Both the position numbers and the translations under genes were made by a program. Below the pieces are notes generated by a model. The model was given only the letters and a program-made list of their open reading frames with translations. It was not told the origin of the DNA and made no database searches. A stretch of DNA of 5,629 nt. Origin: Candidatus Omnitrophota bacterium (GTDB taxonomy: Bacteria > Omnitrophota > Gorgyraeia > 2-01-FULL-45-10). Positions 5,023 through 5,629 of this stretch are shown here, piece after piece. Location: assembly GCA_026387165.1 (NCBI GenBank), contig JAPLMG010000053.1, positions 1 to 5,629 on the forward strand. Reading direction: 5' to 3'. Position 1 is the stretch's first letter. Each line of letters begins with the position of its first letter.

Positions 5023-5629
5023 TTAGTATTCGCGCCAGTACAGTATCTTGAAATCGCTACTCACGATACTGGCGACCCTTAAAACTTTTTTACTATTTTT
5101 AAAATTAGCCGCACTGTTTACGATAAAATTGCCGGACTGTACGCCAAGATGCTGGAGCACTACGGCGCTTAAAGAGTCTATTTCTGAAGCGCCCATATTA
5201 TAGCACTGGCTCAAGACCGGCACGATGGAGCCCTGCGACATAAATATACCGTCATCCGGGGTCCCGATCTTACCATCGGGGCCGTAACGAAAATTTATTA
5301 CCTTATCCGCCATGAGAGGCGTAAGGCCCGATGCAATTAAAACCACTCTTGAGGCGGTGTTCACATTTACCATCCCGTTTCCGTAAATCGTAACGTAGTC
5401 CTTTATCTTATCCAACAGGCTGGCGCTCATGCCATTGACCGGAAGAAGCTCGTCCAGGACCTCGAATGGCGCGTCCTTCGCCTCATAAGGATGAGGAAGG
5501 TTCCTGTAATAAGAATCTTCCGCGCTTCCCAGCGGGACGGAGAGCTCGCTATCCTCGTCGCGCCAGTCGATTATCGAGGCTGCCAGAGACTGGGATTCCA
5601 TTTCATCGAAGCCGACCGCCTCCCTGAAA
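5023..5629 (-). CDS. gspK: GspK, type II secretion minor pseudopilin, 5' end outside window
   Basis: The visible part is the C-terminal 201 residues or so; the frame stays open to the right edge, so the prepilin leader and N-terminal helix are missing. Using the in-frame Met at 5601 as residue 1, GspK hallmarks follow: SLAASIIDWRDEDSE (5-19), then SYYRNLPHPYEAKDAPFEVLDELLPVNGMS (30-59), the first helix-hairpin module of the T2SSK domain. IYGNGMVNVNTASRVVLIASG (72-92) is the second, with the characteristic VNVNTAS. GspK caps the GspH-I-J-K tip complex of the pseudopilus in the periplasm. GPDGKIGTPDDG (107-118) lies in a loop and looks like the acidic, calcium-binding loops of pseudopilins. The C-terminus ends in a short hydrophobic strand, FKILYWREY. 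It is the first operon gene seen here, with gspL 21 nt downstream. The internal Met at 5601 is not the start: homologous sequence (REAVGFDE) continues before it. Confidence 0.88.
   Translation of the reverse strand, partial: FREAVGFDEMESQSLAASIIDWRDEDSELSVPLGSAEDSYYRNLPHPYEAKDAPFEVLDELLPVNGMSASLLDKIKDYVTIYGNGMVNVNTASRVVLIASGLTPLMADKVINFRYGPDGKIGTPDDGIFMSQGSIVPVLSQCYNMGASEIDSLSAVVLQHLGVQSGNFIVNSAANFKNSKKVLRVASIVSSDFKILYWREY

Overview
The window reads as a fragment of a diderm bacterial chromosome or metagenome-assembled genome. It carries type II secretion (T2SS) inner-membrane genes, several Sec signal peptides, an exported YwqK/MORN_2-repeat protein, and short palindromic intergenic repeats ending in GAAGC / GCGAAGGCGGA. 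This combination reminds me of candidate phyla such as Omnitrophota (OP3). That is an impression from gene content and style, not a demonstrated placement.

Layout, left to right. (1) Positions 1-57 hold the 5' three-quarters of a tRNA-Lys(CTT) on the minus strand, cut by the window edge. (2) Positions 58-455 contain no gene but are dense in repeats: two 59-nt elements with conserved ends and different middles (87-145, 216-274), a 14-nt exact copy of the tRNA 5' end (135-148), a CCTCTCCCC-type hairpin (325-348) and a bulged inverted repeat (399-447). (3) A 52-aa single-pass membrane microprotein (456-614, minus) has a textbook Shine-Dalgarno. (4) Divergent from it is a 374-aa exported protein made of about 13 YwqK/MORN_2 units (787-1911, plus). 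Its best start is a GTG, 57 nt inside the longest open frame. (5) From the right edge back to 1962, a tight minus-strand operon runs in transcription order: gspK (5' end missing), a GspL-like protein (PilM-like actin fold plus PilN-like domain), a GspM/PilO-like protein, an exported helical protein of 160 aa, and an exported 148-aa protein with a C-terminal small beta domain. It converges on the repeat protein.

The first three operon genes fit together. GspK is a minor pseudopilin at the tip of the T2SS pseudopilus. GspL and GspM form the inner-membrane assembly platform linking the cytoplasmic ATPase to the pseudopilus. The last two genes are spaced like members of the same transcription unit (33-39 nt gaps, each with its own ribosome binding site). 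They encode periplasmic or secreted proteins I cannot assign to a known T2SS subunit. They are the best candidates in the window for something undescribed: lineage-specific partners or substrates of this secretion or pilus machine.
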